Assembly (NCBI RefSeq): GCF_004010095.1
Contig: NZ_RRYD01000031.1
Location: 1-40,473 of the forward strand
DNA: 40,473 nt
Source: Lacticaseibacillus hulanensis
Lineage (GTDB): Bacteria > Bacillota > Bacilli > Lactobacillales > Lactobacillaceae
Direction of reading: 5' to 3'
Part shown: positions 6,677-14,448 of the stretch, piece by piece
How the letters are laid out: each line of letters starts with the position of its first letter
Position numbering within the stretch: position 1 is the first letter of the stretch
Notes under the pieces: generated by a model
What the model was told of the DNA's origin: nothing
Databases searched by the model: none
The model's input: the letters and a program-made list of their open reading frames with translations, nothing else
Translations under genes and position numbers: made by a program

Positions 6677-7465
6677 ATGAATGAACCCGAATTAGTTAAG
6701 TTTACGCCGGCTGCAGTTAGCTTTGAGAATCTAACTCAGCTCAAGGCACAAATTCAAGTATTTACTGACCAGCACTCAAACCTAGTCGTAACCCCAGAGA
6801 CGAAGAAGGAAGTCAAGAAGGCGAAGAACGAGGTTGGACAGTTCTTCAAGCAGCTCGATGACCGGCGCAAAGCCATCAAGCGACAGTACGAAGCACCCCT
6901 CAAGGAGTTCGAAGCTCAATTTAAGGACGTCACGCGTCCACTAACCGATTTGAAGGCGAGCTATGTCAGCGATATCGCTGCGATTGAGGAACAAGAAAGA
7001 GAGGAACGGCGCAAGGTTGCCGAAGCAGACGTTGTCCTTATCTCCGAACAGTTTGACGTAGATCCTGCAGAAGTCGAGTTTGATGACCACTGGCTTAACG
7101 CGTCAATGAGTCAGCTTGAGCGGCACCGCCAGATTAACGCAGCCGTCAAGTATGCAGCCCAGCAAGTAGAACTGCGTCGAGAACGCGAGCGGCGCATCAA
7201 GGAACACGCAGCCGCTACGCACATGGATGCTGCGGGCTGGACTCAGCAAGTAACGGCTGACACCAACACGGACGAAGTCATTGCACAAATGGACGCAGCC
7301 AAGGCGGAGCAGCATCACGAGGCGCTCGTTAAGGGTGTGGATAAGGAAACCGGTGAGATTACGACCGAAACCCACACACTCCGCATTACGGGCGCTGCAG
7401 GCCGGGTCACTAAGCTGGCTGACTACCTTACTACTCAAGGATTTGAGGTGACCCTTCTTGACTAA
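6677..7465 (+). CDS. DUF1351 phage protein
   Basis: 262 aa. The long charged coiled-coil (about 40-170) starting ETKKEVKKAKNEVGQFFKQL and the order of domains match DUF1351, a family always found beside phage single-strand annealing genes. Here it lies two genes before ERF. Role unknown; presumed helper of recombination. Confidence 0.85.
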   Translation: MNEPELVKFTPAAVSFENLTQLKAQIQVFTDQHSNLVVTPETKKEVKKAKNEVGQFFKQLDDRRKAIKRQYEAPLKEFEAQFKDVTRPLTDLKASYVSDIAAIEEQEREERRKVAEADVVLISEQFDVDPAEVEFDDHWLNASMSQLERHRQINAAVKYAAQQVELRRERERRIKEHAAATHMDAAGWTQQVTADTNTDEVIAQMDAAKAEQHHEALVKGVDKETGEITTETHTLRITGAAGRVTKLADYLTTQGFEVTLLD

Positions 7466-7661
7466 ACATATTCTAATCGAGTTTAGCGATGATGGCCTGA
7501 CGATGAACGTTAGCGGTGCCACAGGCCGAGACGCGTTGCAGGCCTCAGTGGCACTGGTCCACATGGTGCAAACCGAGTTTAAGGTAACTGATCAACTGGT
7601 GCTGGAGCAGTTCAGCAGGGAATTCATGGAGGGCTTTTACATTGGTAGAGACAAAGACTGA
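7458..7661 (+). CDS. Small phage protein between DUF1351 and ERF
   Basis: 67 aa, TTG start 8 nt inside the DUF1351 gene, SD GAGGTG. Compact alpha/beta composition with GFYIGRDKD at the C-terminus, the pattern of small proteins that accompany ERF in lactobacillus phages. Function unknown. Its end overlaps ERF by 20 nt. Confidence 0.72.
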   Translation: MTKHILIEFSDDGLTMNVSGATGRDALQASVALVHMVQTEFKVTDQLVLEQFSREFMEGFYIGRDKD

Positions 7662-8307
7662 AAAAGTAATTGAGCCAACCAGCGCAAAGCAGCGATTGGT
7701 GCTCAAACTGGTGGCAGCAGACAAGATGGTGCATGGCGTTGTTAAAGATGGTGAGAACGCTTTTCAGCACTATGTTTTCCAGTCCGAGGGTGCCATTAAG
7801 GATGCAGTTAAGCCAGCGTTAAATAACAACGGCTTGAGCGTAATACCTCGATACACAATCATTAATCAGCGCGACGTACAAACCAAAAAAGGCGTGCAGC
7901 ATGTCGTTGACGTACAGGGCGAATTTGAGATTACTGACGGGATTGAAAGCATGTTTGGCTCCATGGTGGCCAGTGGTGCGGACACGCTCGAGAAGGCAAC
8001 TGCTAAGGCCTGCACAACTTGTGAGAAGTACTTTTACAAGCAGCTTTTTCACATTACGGACCGTGACCAGGATCCAGACGGCGAAAATTCCGCCGACAAT
8101 CAGCAGACTGCACCACTAATTGACCCAGCAATGGTTGCGCCCCTTGAACAGTTGGCGCAGGACACAGCACAGAAGATGGGCGCTGATTACAAGACCTTAC
8201 TCAAGAATGCGTTCATTGCATCCCAGGTACAAATTAAGCGGCTTGATTTACTCACACAGGATGAGTACCGGCGGATTGACAAGACTATCGCCCAGATGAC
8301 TAGGTGA
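7642..8307 (+). CDS. erf: ERF-family single-strand annealing protein
   Basis: 221 aa, TTG start behind GGAGGGC. ERF features: QHYVFQSEGAIKDAVKPAL, long-loop Asn-rich NNNGLSVIP, and GEFEITDG...FGSMVASGADTLEKATAKACT, which matches the family core (about 35-150). Anneals homologous single strands during phage replication, circularisation and recombination. Acidic linker plus helical tail follow. The next SSB gene is a likely partner. Confidence 0.9.
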   Translation: MVETKTEKVIEPTSAKQRLVLKLVAADKMVHGVVKDGENAFQHYVFQSEGAIKDAVKPALNNNGLSVIPRYTIINQRDVQTKKGVQHVVDVQGEFEITDGIESMFGSMVASGADTLEKATAKACTTCEKYFYKQLFHITDRDQDPDGENSADNQQTAPLIDPAMVAPLEQLAQDTAQKMGADYKTLLKNAFIASQVQIKRLDLLTQDEYRRIDKTIAQMTR

Positions 8308-8311
8308 GTTT

Positions 8312-9016
8312 ATGCGACTAAACGGCAAGCTGACAAATATCGAGGCAAATAAAATAACGGTACAGCTCGATGACAAGCCGGATGTTCTGCGACTACGACA
8401 GCTCAGCAATCATAGACAGCCGAGCGTGCAGGTTGACATTGAGGACGGGCGCAGTATTAGCCCTGACCAGCGGAGAAAGGCGTGGGCGTTGATTAACGAC
8501 TTCGCGTACTACACAGGCTACAGCCCGTTCGAGATGGAAGAAGTGCTCAAGGCGCACTACATGGCTGAGACGGGCACCGACTACTTCTCGATGGCTGACA
8601 CGAGTATGGAAACCGCAGCGGGCTTCATTACCTCGATTCTGGATTACGGGTTTGATAACGAGATTCCGTGGCGGTTTAAGAACATGGATGCAATTCCCAG
8701 CGACTACCCACTGATGATGCAGTGCCTCAAACATCGCATCTGTGTCATATGTGGTAAACACGCTGACATTGACCACGAGCCCGCTATTGGGCGTGGGTAT
8801 GACCGTAACCGCATCGACAATCGCAAGTTTAAGTTCTTCCCGCTGTGTCGAGCGCATCACACGCTGCGGCACAGCAAGGGAATCAAATGGTTTATGGAGT
8901 TCTACCACATCAAGCCAGTACGCCTCGATGAGGACACGATTGTCAGCCTTCGCCTCAACAGCCGCAAACAGCTCCGAGAATTCGATGAGGAGGCAAAACA
9001 TGGGAAAACTGATTAA
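8312..9016 (+). CDS. Putative HNHc nuclease
   Basis: 234 aa. N-terminal about 130 residues are of the phage 'putative HNHc nuclease' type (SISPDQRRKAWALINDFAYYTG). The C-terminal HNH fold has CVICGKH, DIDHEPAIGRG, and LCRAHHTLRH, giving zinc-knuckle Cys and metal-binding His. Sits between ERF and the replication genes, so it probably acts in recombination or branch processing rather than packaging. Confidence 0.82.
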   Translation: MRLNGKLTNIEANKITVQLDDKPDVLRLRQLSNHRQPSVQVDIEDGRSISPDQRRKAWALINDFAYYTGYSPFEMEEVLKAHYMAETGTDYFSMADTSMETAAGFITSILDYGFDNEIPWRFKNMDAIPSDYPLMMQCLKHRICVICGKHADIDHEPAIGRGYDRNRIDNRKFKFFPLCRAHHTLRHSKGIKWFMEFYHIKPVRLDEDTIVSLRLNSRKQLREFDEEAKHGKTD

Positions 9017-9707
9017 GCCTAAACGTAACGGCTTCACAGTAGCTAGCAACAGCGTCATTCGTGATGAACGTCTTAGCTGGAAAGCAAGAGGAATTTTCCT
9101 TTACCTCTGGTCGCAGCCCAAGGATTGGGACTTTTACGAGACTGAGGTTGGTAAACATGCAACGGACGGCCGCGACTCATTGCGATCAGGCCTGAAAGAG
9201 CTAGAAAAGTATGGTTACCTCAAACGCAAACGTGTGAGAGGAACGAATGGTCAACTTGCTGGGAGTGATTGGAATATTGACGACCAGCCTATGTACCAAA
9301 AACCTATGTCCGATAATCCTATGTACGGTGAGGGCACACTACTAAATACTAATCAACTAAGTACTAACGAACTAAATACTAACCAGACTAAAGAACATAG
9401 TCCGGCTAAAGCCGAACCGGGTCTCTGGACCTCTGTTGTTGACTATTTGAATAGCAAGGCAGACAAGCATTTTAAGTACACGAAGGCTACTGAACGGATG
9501 ATTACTGCACGTCTTAAAGAGGGTTTTACGCTCGATGATTGCATGACAGTGATTGATAACAAGGTGACGGCCTGGGGCGATGATGACAAAATGCGTGAAT
9601 ATATTCGGCCATTAACATTGTTTCAGGCCTCTAAGTTTGAAGGGTATTTAAACGAAACACATCGCAGGAAGGCAGGAGGTGAAAGCTATGGCGGAGTTGA
9701 GTTCTGA
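9000..9707 (+). CDS. Replication initiation / replisome organizer protein
   Basis: 235 aa. Start ATG at 9000 has GAGGAGG upstream; a longer open frame from 8742 runs through the HNH gene and is not credible. N-terminal winged helix (DERLSWKARGIFLYLWSQPK), an Asn/Thr-rich linker (about 100-130; LNTNQLSTNELNTNQ), and a C-terminal conserved phage domain (VVDYLNSKADKHFKYTKATE ... FEGYLNE), the TIGR02220 type. Binds the phage origin and recruits the helicase loader. The repetitive DNA for the linker (9340-9390, ACTAAxTACTAA repeats) may be the origin, as in phages whose origin lies inside this gene. Confidence 0.85.
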   Translation: MGKLIKPKRNGFTVASNSVIRDERLSWKARGIFLYLWSQPKDWDFYETEVGKHATDGRDSLRSGLKELEKYGYLKRKRVRGTNGQLAGSDWNIDDQPMYQKPMSDNPMYGEGTLLNTNQLSTNELNTNQTKEHSPAKAEPGLWTSVVDYLNSKADKHFKYTKATERMITARLKEGFTLDDCMTVIDNKVTAWGDDDKMREYIRPLTLFQASKFEGYLNETHRRKAGGESYGGVEF

Positions 9708-10548
9708 TGCGATTACTGGATCAGATGCTTACAAGCAATATCGCCGTGTGAATCTGGCTACTCACAAGGTTCCAGGCTTGTTCTGCGAGAAGCATCCAAC
9801 TGAGCCGATGTGGCAAATTGCTGACCGTGAACCGTTCTGCAAGAAGTGTGTAATCGAACGCCGCGATAAGCAGAACGAGGCCATGGCTATGCTAGCAGCC
9901 GAGCGCGATTACGAAGCAGGGTTCCATGGCGTGCTGCAGGCACGTTCAATCTGGGACGATATCGAGATGCGCAGTGCAACGTTTGAAAGCTATGAGGTTA
10001 AGCCTAACAGTGAAGCACAAGTCAACAAGGACAAAGCACGGCACATTGCCGGACGGTATCTCAGGCGTGATTACAATGCCAACACAATCATCTCTGGACT
10101 GCCAGGACGAGGGAAAACTCATCTAGCTGTTGCTATGGTTACGGCGGTAAATGAGCACATCCAGCCGTCGACAAGCTGCATGTTTGTTAGCGTTAATGAA
10201 CTAATGCGGCGTGTTAAGCAGAGCTTCAATGACCGAACCAGCTGGTATAGCGAATCCAATGTCACACGGCTTCTGGGGTCAGTCAATCTGCTAGTACTTG
10301 ATGATCTAGGCAGTGAGGCATCAATGCGCTCAGAAAAAAATGAAGCTACGGATTGGGTGCAACAATTACTATTTGGGATTCTTAATAAGCGCCATGGTCG
10401 CACTATCGTCACAACCAACCTAACCAGCCAGGAGATGAGCCGCATGTATAACCCCAAGTTGTTGAGTCGATTATATCGCGGGGTAAAAGCTAACGATGCA
10501 GTAATCCGGTTTACTGATGCGACCAAGGATATGCGGGAGGTGTATTGA
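9688..10548 (+). CDS. DnaC/IstB-like helicase loader ATPase
   Basis: 286 aa. Walker A GLPGRGKTH (137-145) and Walker B LLVLDDLGSE (201-210) mark an AAA+ ATPase; N-terminal Cys/His set (CEKH 33-36, CKKC 51-54) is the zinc site usual in DnaC-like loaders. Loads the host replicative helicase onto the origin opened by the preceding initiator. The ATG at 9688 has AGGAGGTGA at the right distance; a GTG at 9679 lies inside that SD. Confidence 0.92.
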   Translation: MAELSSDAITGSDAYKQYRRVNLATHKVPGLFCEKHPTEPMWQIADREPFCKKCVIERRDKQNEAMAMLAAERDYEAGFHGVLQARSIWDDIEMRSATFESYEVKPNSEAQVNKDKARHIAGRYLRRDYNANTIISGLPGRGKTHLAVAMVTAVNEHIQPSTSCMFVSVNELMRRVKQSFNDRTSWYSESNVTRLLGSVNLLVLDDLGSEASMRSEKNEATDWVQQLLFGILNKRHGRTIVTTNLTSQEMSRMYNPKLLSRLYRGVKANDAVIRFTDATKDMREVY

Positions 10549-10733
10549 TGAATTGTTCTTACTGCAGCAATCGAGGCATCTTCTGGATTGACGAAGGGGC
10601 GTGCAACACATGCATTCCTTGCCCTGTATGTCAGGGGAAGAGCGCAAACACTACAGACTTGCGAGTTGAACGTGAAAACATGATAAAACACTACGCGGCG
10701 ATTAACCGCACGGAGGTACATGCTAATGATTAA
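10548..10733 (+). CDS. Small zinc-knuckle protein
   Basis: 61 aa. Four CxxC-like pairs in 28 residues (CSYC, CNTC, CPVC) resemble a DnaJ-type zinc ribbon. Starts on the last base of the loader's stop, with GGAGGTG upstream, and ends inside ssb. Function unknown. Confidence 0.72.
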   Translation: MNCSYCSNRGIFWIDEGACNTCIPCPVCQGKSANTTDLRVERENMIKHYAAINRTEVHAND

Positions 10734-11232
10734 TCAAGTTGCATTAACAGGACGGCTGACCAAGGAGGTTGACCTGCGCTACACACAAGGTGGCACTGCG
10801 GTGGCATCTTTCACGCTTGCAGTTGAGCGTAACTTCACGAATGCCCAGGGCGAACGTGAATCAGACTTCCTAAACTGCGTAATTTGGCGGAAGAGTGCTG
10901 AAAACTTCGCGAACTTCACGCGGAAGGGGTCACTGGTTGGTATCGAGGGTCGCTTACAAACGCGTTCCTACGATAATGCCCAGGGCCAGCGTGTGTTCAT
11001 TACAGAGGTAGTGGTTGATAACTTTGCGCTGCTGGAAAGCCGAGCAACCACAGAGGCACGGCCACGAGGCGAGCAGAGCCCGCAGCAGCGTCAGCAGGGC
11101 GTTCAGAACCCTGGCCGGGGTAATTATAACCGGAGCAGCCAGAATGCCGCACAGCGCCCGCAGCAAGCCAATACTGATCCGTTTGCTCATCAATCAGCGC
11201 CAACAATCAAAGACGAAGACTTACCGTTCTAG
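10726..11232 (+). CDS. ssb: Single-stranded DNA-binding protein
   Basis: 168 aa. OB fold in residues 1-105 (INQVALTGRLTKEVDLRYTQ; FLNCVIWRKSAENFANFTRK), disordered Gln/Arg-rich linker, and the acidic tip DEDLPF that recruits partner proteins. The ATG at 10726 gives the standard family start and better SD distance than the ATG two codons upstream. Confidence 0.95.
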   Translation: MINQVALTGRLTKEVDLRYTQGGTAVASFTLAVERNFTNAQGERESDFLNCVIWRKSAENFANFTRKGSLVGIEGRLQTRSYDNAQGQRVFITEVVVDNFALLESRATTEARPRGEQSPQQRQQGVQNPGRGNYNRSSQNAAQRPQQANTDPFAHQSAPTIKDEDLPF

Positions 11233-11244
11233 GGAGGCATTTAA

Positions 11245-11532
11245 GTGAGCAGATGGGATGCAAAATTTGACTTAAATGCCGAACACATGTGGGTACCAGG
11301 GCATGAGCATGGGCCGTTGGTCGGGTACGTGGTGATGAGCTACACTACCCGAATCATTTACAGCGAGGTCTTTAAAACCCGCGGTGAGGCTAACCGGTGG
11401 ATGCACAGCAAGTACGAGCATGAGAGCTCATCGGTTGGCGCAACCGGCCGAATTAAGACGCACATTGTACGCACGTACCCAGGACTGATTCGGATTGTGA
11501 GGATTGAGCGCGATGACGGAAAAAGATTATGA
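11245..11532 (+). CDS. Phage protein of unknown function
   Basis: 95 aa, GTG start after GGGAGGC. Begins MSRWDAKFDLNAEHMWV. Mixed alpha/beta, Trp- and His-rich, basic end. Not recognised. Confidence 0.7.
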   Translation: MSRWDAKFDLNAEHMWVPGHEHGPLVGYVVMSYTTRIIYSEVFKTRGEANRWMHSKYEHESSSVGATGRIKTHIVRTYPGLIRIVRIERDDGKRL

Positions 11533-11719
11533 GCACCAGTATGAACAGGCACTTATTCCAGGTAAGGCTTACCTCACAACCTACCTCAGACATGACTATA
11601 TTAGTCTCGAGGTTGGCGGTAAGCGTATATACCTGGGTGCCAAAAGGGTACGAATGCTGCGTGGCCTACTGGGTGCCTGGTTGGCGAGGTTTGAGGAGGA
11701 CAGCCGTGGAAGAGATTAG
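11513..11719 (+). CDS. Small phage protein of unknown function
   Basis: 68 aa, ATG at 11513 with TGAGG 10 nt upstream, overlapping the preceding gene by 20 nt. Tyr-rich N-terminal half, basic amphipathic helix (AKRVRMLRGLLGAWLARF). Not recognised. Confidence 0.65.
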   Translation: MTEKDYEHQYEQALIPGKAYLTTYLRHDYISLEVGGKRIYLGAKRVRMLRGLLGAWLARFEEDSRGRD

Positions 11720-12338
11720 CAGAGAGATGACTAACCTGGGCGCTGACAAAACATATTGGCCTGGGGATGTTGTCACGGTGTATGAGCTGCATGGTGATCA
11801 TGTGGGTACGCAGCACGGCGAGTGGCCAGCTAAGGTGCACACAGCCCATGGTCAAAATAGCATTGTCGTGTGTACGGACGAGTTTCCCGAGTGGGCACGA
11901 CGCGAATGGGGAATGTACCACAACGTCTCCGTGCGCTTGGTAGCGATGAGAAAGTCAGGACCGCATGAGGGCGCCAACCCAAACCGCGACGTGTATACGA
12001 GGCCAAGGAAGCACAAGCCACAGCCGAAAGTAGAGACACCGAAAAGACACAAAACAACCCTTGAGGAACGCCGGCAGCGTGGTATGGAAATCGTCAAGAT
12101 GGCTCAGGCAGGCATGACGCGGCAGCAGGTGGCTGACCGTCTAGGAGTCGGTCTATCCACGATTCAGCAGGCAGCTCGCGAGTTCGGCGTCCACTTTGCT
12201 GCTTCGCAGAAGGAAGCTCTGTACAAGAAAATTAAGAGCTTGCCTGATCTGTCAGTTCGTGAAGCAGCCAAGCAGCTAAACATTTCACCCACGACGGTTC
12301 AGCGGATTCGAACGGAGGTGCGCGATGAGAGAAATTAA
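11706..12338 (+). CDS. DNA-binding protein with two tandem HTH motifs
   Basis: 210 aa, GTG start 6 nt after GAGGAGG. N-terminal about 80 residues are a small beta-rich domain (WPGDVVTVYELHGDHVGTQHG). After a Lys/Pro linker come two consecutive helix-turn-helix units: MTRQQVADRLGVGLSTIQQA and LSVREAAKQLNISPTTVQRI. The second ends the protein. Likely a regulator of the early/late switch or a DNA-modifier adaptor; partner unknown. Confidence 0.72.
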   Translation: MEEISREMTNLGADKTYWPGDVVTVYELHGDHVGTQHGEWPAKVHTAHGQNSIVVCTDEFPEWARREWGMYHNVSVRLVAMRKSGPHEGANPNRDVYTRPRKHKPQPKVETPKRHKTTLEERRQRGMEIVKMAQAGMTRQQVADRLGVGLSTIQQAAREFGVHFAASQKEALYKKIKSLPDLSVREAAKQLNISPTTVQRIRTEVRDERN

Positions 12339-12732
12339 GTTCCGAGCATACAGTGATCATTTCAAAGTAATGATGCCAATTGAAGACATTGGGTGGGACG
12401 ATGATGGCACACTTTGGGTTTATGTAATACATCCAGATAGTGGCCCTATTGAAGAGATTGGAGATGAAGTTCATTTGATGCAGTACACGGGCCTGCACGA
12501 CAAGAATGGACGAGAAATCTTCGAGAGCGATATGGTGCGTTGGGGTGATACACCGAATAGCATTGAGACTCCAGTAAGAATTGCTCTGGTTAAATTTGAC
12601 CCAGATATTTGTTTTGAATCTTATATTGGCCGATTTGAATACGGCAATTTTGCCTATAAGGAGACGGATAAATATTTGACCGTCATTGGCAACGTGTACG
12701 ATAATCCGGAACTACTGGAGGTGGTGAAATGA
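12325..12732 (+). CDS. YopX family protein
   Basis: 135 aa. Opening MREIKFRAYS and the central LMQYTGLHDKNGREIFESDM, followed by IGNVYDNPELL at the end, are characteristic of the YopX beta-fold family of phages. Function unknown. SD GGAGG upstream; overlaps the HTH gene by 14 nt. Confidence 0.92.
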   Translation: MREIKFRAYSDHFKVMMPIEDIGWDDDGTLWVYVIHPDSGPIEEIGDEVHLMQYTGLHDKNGREIFESDMVRWGDTPNSIETPVRIALVKFDPDICFESYIGRFEYGNFAYKETDKYLTVIGNVYDNPELLEVVK

Positions 12733-12923
12733 CTGATTGCTGGTTTCTATGCGCCGATGGTCATACCGAGCTCTGGGGGCTATACGGTGGTTTCCCAATA
12801 TGCGGTGCGCATTTAGACAACTGGCCGATTGGTGAGATTGATCGTCAGTATCATGATTACATCGAAAACAAATATCCAACGGAGGCGCGCGATGACGAAA
12901 AATCATTGTCCTACAAAGCATGA
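12729..12923 (+). CDS. Small phage protein of unknown function
   Basis: 64 aa, ATGA overlap with yopX. Contains CADGH and CGAH, a possible metal site, and an acidic/aromatic C-terminus. Not recognised. Confidence 0.7.
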   Translation: MTDCWFLCADGHTELWGLYGGFPICGAHLDNWPIGEIDRQYHDYIENKYPTEARDDEKSLSYKA

Positions 12924-13080
12924 TTGGGAAGTGTTGATGGTGATAGATGGCGCGAAATATTTCCCAAATTTGTTCGCCAAGCCTATTGCCCCGGCGATGA
13001 AGCGCTGGCGCAGGCTGCGAAGGTTGCTGATTAAGGAGGGTGCATATGGATGCTCAAGCCGTTGTGTACGGTATCGTTGA
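12892..13080 (+). CDS. Small basic phage protein
   Basis: 62 aa, ATG 5 nt after GGAGGC. It fills the interval that would otherwise be empty between its neighbours, overlapping them by 32 and 35 nt. Strongly basic (MKRWRRLRRLLIK). Not recognised; the overlaps make it less certain than its neighbours. Confidence 0.5.
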   Translation: MTKNHCPTKHDWEVLMVIDGAKYFPNLFAKPIAPAMKRWRRLRRLLIKEGAYGCSSRCVRYR

Positions 13081-13228
13081 TGCACTAGTTGTGCTTGGCT
13101 GCTTTAGCTTGCTACATGCACTCTGGGGTGATTGGACGATGTTCTCAGTGGGGATGCTGATGGTAGTCTTTATCATCTACATTTTCGGCGTAGCAACCTG
13201 GCAGGCAATTTTTAAAGACAGGAGGTGA
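13046..13228 (+). CDS. Small membrane protein
   Basis: 60 aa with two predicted transmembrane helices (about 4-26 and 30-52: ALVVLGCFSLLHAL and VGMLMVVFIIYIFGVATW) and a basic end. ATG at 13046 with AAGGAGG upstream. Function unknown. Confidence 0.7.
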   Translation: MDAQAVVYGIVDALVVLGCFSLLHALWGDWTMFSVGMLMVVFIIYIFGVATWQAIFKDRR

Positions 13229-13232
13229 AGCC

Positions 13233-13652
13233 ATGGAAGAGTTGAGCAAATGGCAGCTAGGGCGGTTGGACGAAATGTTTGAGGAGTACCAACGCGTTGA
13301 CTACCTGCTCGCCAAGCGGGAATTTGAAGTCCGTTATCCATATCGCGAAAAGGATGACAATGTTGGTGGCGGCAGGTCAGCAATGCGGGCGGATAGCGAG
13401 CAGAAGGTCATTGAGGCGCTTGAGTGTGACCCACGTATGATTTATCTCAGGCATCTCAAGAAGGTGGGAGACGCTGCATGTGCCAACATGAGTGACGAAC
13501 AATGTAAGCTTTATAAGGTTAGATACAGGACACAGGAGTACTATGACTGGAAAGAGCTGACGGACGTGCTCAACTATGATCGCAGCACTATTTACCGCAA
13601 AAGATACAGGTTACTGTCAATCCTGGCGAAAGAAATTGGATGGATTGCGTAA
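13233..13652 (+). CDS. ArpU/RinA-like late transcription regulator
   Basis: 139 aa. The C-terminal sigma-like HTH (DWKELTDVLNYDRSTIYRKR, 106-125) and the CKLYKVRY segment match the ArpU family of phage late regulators. Last gene before the packaging genes, as in most lactobacillus and staphylococcal phages, so it probably switches on the terS-to-lysin operon. SD AGGAGGTG. Confidence 0.88.
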   Translation: MEELSKWQLGRLDEMFEEYQRVDYLLAKREFEVRYPYREKDDNVGGGRSAMRADSEQKVIEALECDPRMIYLRHLKKVGDAACANMSDEQCKLYKVRYRTQEYYDWKELTDVLNYDRSTIYRKRYRLLSILAKEIGWIA

Positions 13653-13758
13653 AGTTGCAACAAAATCGGGTAGTAGTCGCACGTGTCAAGGGTCATAATT
13701 AGTACTGTAAGAAATTTGGTACAAAACCTTAGCAGTCCTCCAATCTATTTTTTTCTGG

Positions 13759-13897
13759 CGTGCATTCGGACCAAACTGATGCACGTCATTGCAGCCACAT
13801 CCCAAGGCTGCTCGGATAATTCCCCTGAGTAAGGGGCTATACATAACCACAAACGTATGTGAGTGGTAACTTGCTACCAGAGATGGTGGCTTTTTTT
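13759..13897 (+). promoter_or_regulatory. Late leader: five successive hairpins ending in a terminator
   Basis: Between arpU and terS, five inverted repeats follow one another: CGTGCAT/ATGCACG (13759-13765/13779-13785), GCAGCC/GGCTGC (13791-13796/13806-13811), CCCCT/AGGGG (13822-13826/13832-13836), ACCAC/GTGGT (13846-13850/13863-13867) and GCTACC/GGTGGC (13873-13878/13885-13890) with seven T at 13891-13897. TGGTA/TACCA (13864-13868/13875-13879) would compete with the last stem, a possible antiterminator. I see no clear sigma-A promoter from 13653 to 13926; the late promoter may need ArpU. The cos or pac site may also lie here. Confidence 0.55.
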
Positions 13898-13926
13898 ATG
13901 CCAAATCGGAGGTGTGGTGATATGTA

Positions 13927-14448
13927 ATGAGACATAAATTAACAGCAAAGCAGGACAAGTTTGTTGCTGCTTATATTGAGTGCGGAAACGCCACTCAGGC
14001 CGCACTGGACGCGGGATATAGCAAGCGAACCGCACGTTCAGTCGGGTCCGAAAACCTGACAAAACCTGACATTAAAAATGCAATTAATGAGCGTACTGCT
14101 GAACTGGAATCTCACAAGATTGCTAGGGCTGATGAAGTGCTGCAGTTCCTGACGTCGGTGCTGCGTGGAGATGCGACGGAGACGGTGAACGTTGGCACTC
14201 CCAAGGGGGTTGTGACCATTGAGGACAACCCTCCGACCATCAAGGACCGCATGACAGCAGGTAAAGAGCTGCTCAAGCGTTACCCTGCCGATGACGAGGT
14301 GCTCAAGGCTCAGCTCAGGAAGCTAAATGCTGACGCTGATATTGCGGAAGCACATGCTAACGACGTGAAGGCTGACCCCGACCATGATGGTAAGGTCGTT
14401 ATTAACTTTGATGTACCAAGACCAGGGGGTGACAAGAATGGAGATTAG
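13927..14448 (+). CDS. terS: Terminase small subunit
   Basis: 173 aa. N-terminal HTH (LTAKQDKFVAAYIECGNATQAALDAGYS) is the terminase_2 signature that recognises the packaging site. The remainder is helical oligomerisation and an acidic tail. The start has GGAGGTG 12 nt upstream. Overlaps terL by 11 nt. Confidence 0.93.
   Translation: MRHKLTAKQDKFVAAYIECGNATQAALDAGYSKRTARSVGSENLTKPDIKNAINERTAELESHKIARADEVLQFLTSVLRGDATETVNVGTPKGVVTIEDNPPTIKDRMTAGKELLKRYPADDEVLKAQLRKLNADADIAEAHANDVKADPDHDGKVVINFDVPRPGGDKNGD

Noticed and set aside
8742-8999. N-terminal extension of the replication initiator
   Set aside because: It overlaps the HNH coding region in another frame and lacks any SD; the ATG at 9000 follows GAGGAGG.
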